Part shown: piece after piece, positions 62,498-64,000 of the stretch | Layout of the letters: each line of letters opens with the position of its first letter | Numbering within the stretch: the first letter of the stretch is position 1 | Assembly (NCBI GenBank): GCA_937926515.1 | Contig: CALAZZ010000227.1 | Span: 59,248 to 123,247, forward strand | Reading direction: 5' to 3' | Length of the DNA stretch: 64,000 nt | Origin: an uncultured Bacteroidales bacterium | GTDB taxonomy: Bacteria; Bacteroidota; Bacteroidia; Bacteroidales; F082 | Notes under the pieces: generated by a model | Told to the model about the DNA's origin: nothing | Databases searched by the model: none | Seen by the model: only the letters and a program-made list of their open reading frames with translations | Program-made: the position numbers and the translations under genes

Positions 62498-63904
62498 ATG
62501 AGATTCTGTTATACATTCTACATTACCTTTTTGTGTCTATCATATATGCTCATACCTTTAACTGTTATCGCACAGAAAGGTTACGATATAAAAGTAATTC
62601 TTGAGAACAACCCTGACTCTGTTTACTACCTGGCCAGATACCATGGAAATAAAACCTATATTACGGATACCTCATTTTCATTAACAGGACAAGCACATTT
62701 CACTGGGCAAGAACCACTTCAAAGTGGAATATATTTGCTGGCTTCATCAGAAAAAGTCAGAATGATAGAGTTCATCGTGGGGCACGAGCAGCATTTTGAG
62801 ATTCATATCAAACGGCTTAAGGAATCAAATCACTATGAAACAAAAAATAGCGTTGAGAACGAACTTTTTTTTAAAACGCTACATTTAAACAGTGTCATAG
62901 GAAAATCAGCATCTTTACTAAACGAACTAAAAAATGAAGAAGCATTGCCAGAACTCATTGCTGTCGAAGAGCAGAAGCTCGATTCTTTAAAGAGATTAAA
63001 TGAACGATTGAAGAATGAAATCGTAATCAACCATCCGGATTGGTTAATCACAAAAATATTACTGGCAATGACCGAAGTTGTGGTTCCTGATAGCTTAATG
63101 CATGATCAATATGAGGCTTATTCATATTACAAAGCACGATACTGGGATCATTATGATTTCACTGACACCAGATTATTGTCCACACCTATACTGCCAAATA
63201 AGTTGAGAAACTACTTTGAACAACTGGTCACACCTGTTGCTGATACTGTAATCAAGGAAATAGAAAAAATCCTTCAGTTGGCACAACATCAGGCTGAAAT
63301 TATGGATTTTCTGATTTGGCATTTCACTTCGGAGTACCAAAACCCGAAATATATGGGCTTAGATAAAGTTTTTGTGCATTTGGCTGATCAATATTTTGCA
63401 ATAGGCAGTATTTCAAATGTTGATGAAACAGTCAGGGAAAAAGTAATTGAACGTGCCGACCAACTGCGTAATCTGCTTATCGGATCAACACCTCCCGATC
63501 TTGTCCTCACCGATACGAGTAATAATTTTATTAGCTACAAAAACATTGATAACCAGTTCACAGTTCTGTTTTTTTGGGATCATACGTGTGGATTCTGTAA
63601 ATCAGAGCTACTTAAGCTTAAAACCCTCTATGAGCATAACCAATTTGAACTTGAGGTCTACGCCATAAACACAAACAACGATTTTGAAGGGTGGAAAACC
63701 TATATCAGGCAGCATGATCTGAATTGGATTAATGTAAATGGTACACGGTCAATGACCAGTGATTTTCATCACTTGTTTGATATTTATTCAACACCTGTCC
63801 TATATTTGCTTGATAAAGAAAAAACGATACTTGCCAAACGCATCGAGGTATCCCAACTCGAATTGCTTCTGAATGATATATCTGAGACAGGTTCTACTGA
63901 TTAG
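62498..63904 (+). CDS. Exported thioredoxin-like (TlpA-type) protein with DUF4369/DUF5106-like N-half
   Basis: A 468-residue protein: signal peptide (about 1-26, ending VIAQ), an N-terminal beta-rich DUF4369-like region (about 28-110), a helical DUF5106-like middle (about 120-320) and a C-terminal thioredoxin fold (about 325-468) with active site HTCGFCKSE and a cis-Pro in YSTPVLYLLD. It probably acts in periplasmic disulfide reduction. It is divergent from the T9SS gene with 325 bases between the preferred starts. Confidence 0.85.
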   Translation: MRFCYTFYITFLCLSYMLIPLTVIAQKGYDIKVILENNPDSVYYLARYHGNKTYITDTSFSLTGQAHFTGQEPLQSGIYLLASSEKVRMIEFIVGHEQHFEIHIKRLKESNHYETKNSVENELFFKTLHLNSVIGKSASLLNELKNEEALPELIAVEEQKLDSLKRLNERLKNEIVINHPDWLITKILLAMTEVVVPDSLMHDQYEAYSYYKARYWDHYDFTDTRLLSTPILPNKLRNYFEQLVTPVADTVIKEIEKILQLAQHQAEIMDFLIWHFTSEYQNPKYMGLDKVFVHLADQYFAIGSISNVDETVREKVIERADQLRNLLIGSTPPDLVLTDTSNNFISYKNIDNQFTVLFFWDHTCGFCKSELLKLKTLYEHNQFELEVYAINTNNDFEGWKTYIRQHDLNWINVNGTRSMTSDFHHLFDIYSTPVLYLLDKEKTILAKRIEVSQLELLLNDISETGSTD

Positions 63905-64000
63905 CTAATAGCTAAATAGCCGGATTTAAACTACTTGCGAGTCTTAAAACTTCGTGTCCAACCCCTATTGCGGTCATCATTGTGCGATTGCAGACGCTTT
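63905..64000. other. Window end, no assigned gene
   Basis: The last 96 bases hold no complete gene. On the minus strand two frames are open from the window edge (one ends at a TAG, reading ...DDRNRGWTRSFKTRK; another reads ...IGVGHEVLRLASSLNPAI). One may be the C-terminus of a gene that lies beyond the window; the sequence cannot decide which. Confidence 0.25.

Noticed and set aside
1..64000. CRISPR arrays, insertion sequences, prophage, integrons or attachment sites
   Set aside because: No regular repeats, transposase or integrase motifs, or long direct repeats were seen on either strand.

Overview
The window reads as chromosomal DNA of a Bacteroidota bacterium, probably order Bacteroidales or Marinilabiliales. 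The evidence is: several secreted proteins with type IX secretion (T9SS) C-terminal sorting domains; lineage-restricted families (DUF4294, DUF4835, DUF6146, DUF6427, DUF6913 and the Bacteroidota form of RNA polymerase omega); a ribosomal protein bS16 with a long acidic tail; and promoters of the TTG / TAnnTTTG type. No phage, insertion sequence, CRISPR array, plasmid gene or rRNA was seen. There are two tRNAs (Leu-UAG and His-GUG). Genes are dense and on both strands.

Layout. 1-3.4 kb: an oxidoreductase, a lipoprotein and an initiating sugar transferase (surface polysaccharide). 3.4-7.5 kb, minus strand: DUF4294, then the protein-quality-control operon tig-clpP-clpX and tRNA-Leu. 7.6-10.7 kb: a decayed ORF, a PagL-like lipid A deacylase, a peptide ABC permease, a second decayed stretch and tRNA-His. 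10.7-17.6 kb: an MFS-like protein, then a tight minus-strand run of secreted arginine deiminase, aat, guanine deaminase and sirtuin, then a DUF6146 protein and a class III aminotransferase. 18.2-24 kb: rpsP, the bamD-rpoZ-coaBC-DUF4835 operon, trxA and a DUF58 protein. 24-34 kb: two outer-membrane proteins, DUF2461, rarA, a metallo-beta-lactamase-fold hydrolase, DUF6913-dapA and a secreted M14 carboxypeptidase. 34-45 kb: an alpha-oxoamine synthase (sphingolipid/sulfonolipid type), a flippase, an FkbM methyltransferase, a glycosyltransferase, purD, DUF6427, rnhB and a large membrane-anchored protein. 45-55 kb: a DHOD-like enzyme, an S41 protease, a Cys/Met-metabolism PLP enzyme, a ferritin-like protein, and the operon AmgK/RapZ fusion - zinc microprotein - MurU-like - AddB-like nuclease. 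55-64 kb: an EEP-fold hydrolase, then a putative envelope signalling module.

The most interesting part is 56.0-63.9 kb. A sigma-70-family factor overlaps a gene for a single-pass membrane protein that has an anti-sigma-like N-terminus and a C-terminal TPR region. Convergent to them is a 1088-residue exported TPR-CHAT (caspase-like) protein with an intact His/Cys pair and a C-terminal membrane anchor. Next comes a T9SS-secreted protein with cohesin-like and dockerin-like segments, and then a thioredoxin-like protein. The upstream regions of the sigma gene and of the T9SS gene share a two-part sequence (AAGTGGTTAGGTTTT, 8-9 bases, TGGTATTAAT) that the CHAT gene lacks; the CHAT gene has a housekeeping-type promoter instead. 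I infer a sigma/anti-sigma circuit in which a periplasmic CHAT protease may sense or relay an envelope signal.

The second point of interest is 49.7-52.0 kb, where an AmgK-like sugar kinase is fused to a RapZ C-terminal domain and lies in an overlapping operon with a 42-residue zinc-ribbon-like protein and a MurU-like nucleotidyltransferase. This suggests an amino-sugar or peptidoglycan-recycling unit with a built-in sensor domain.
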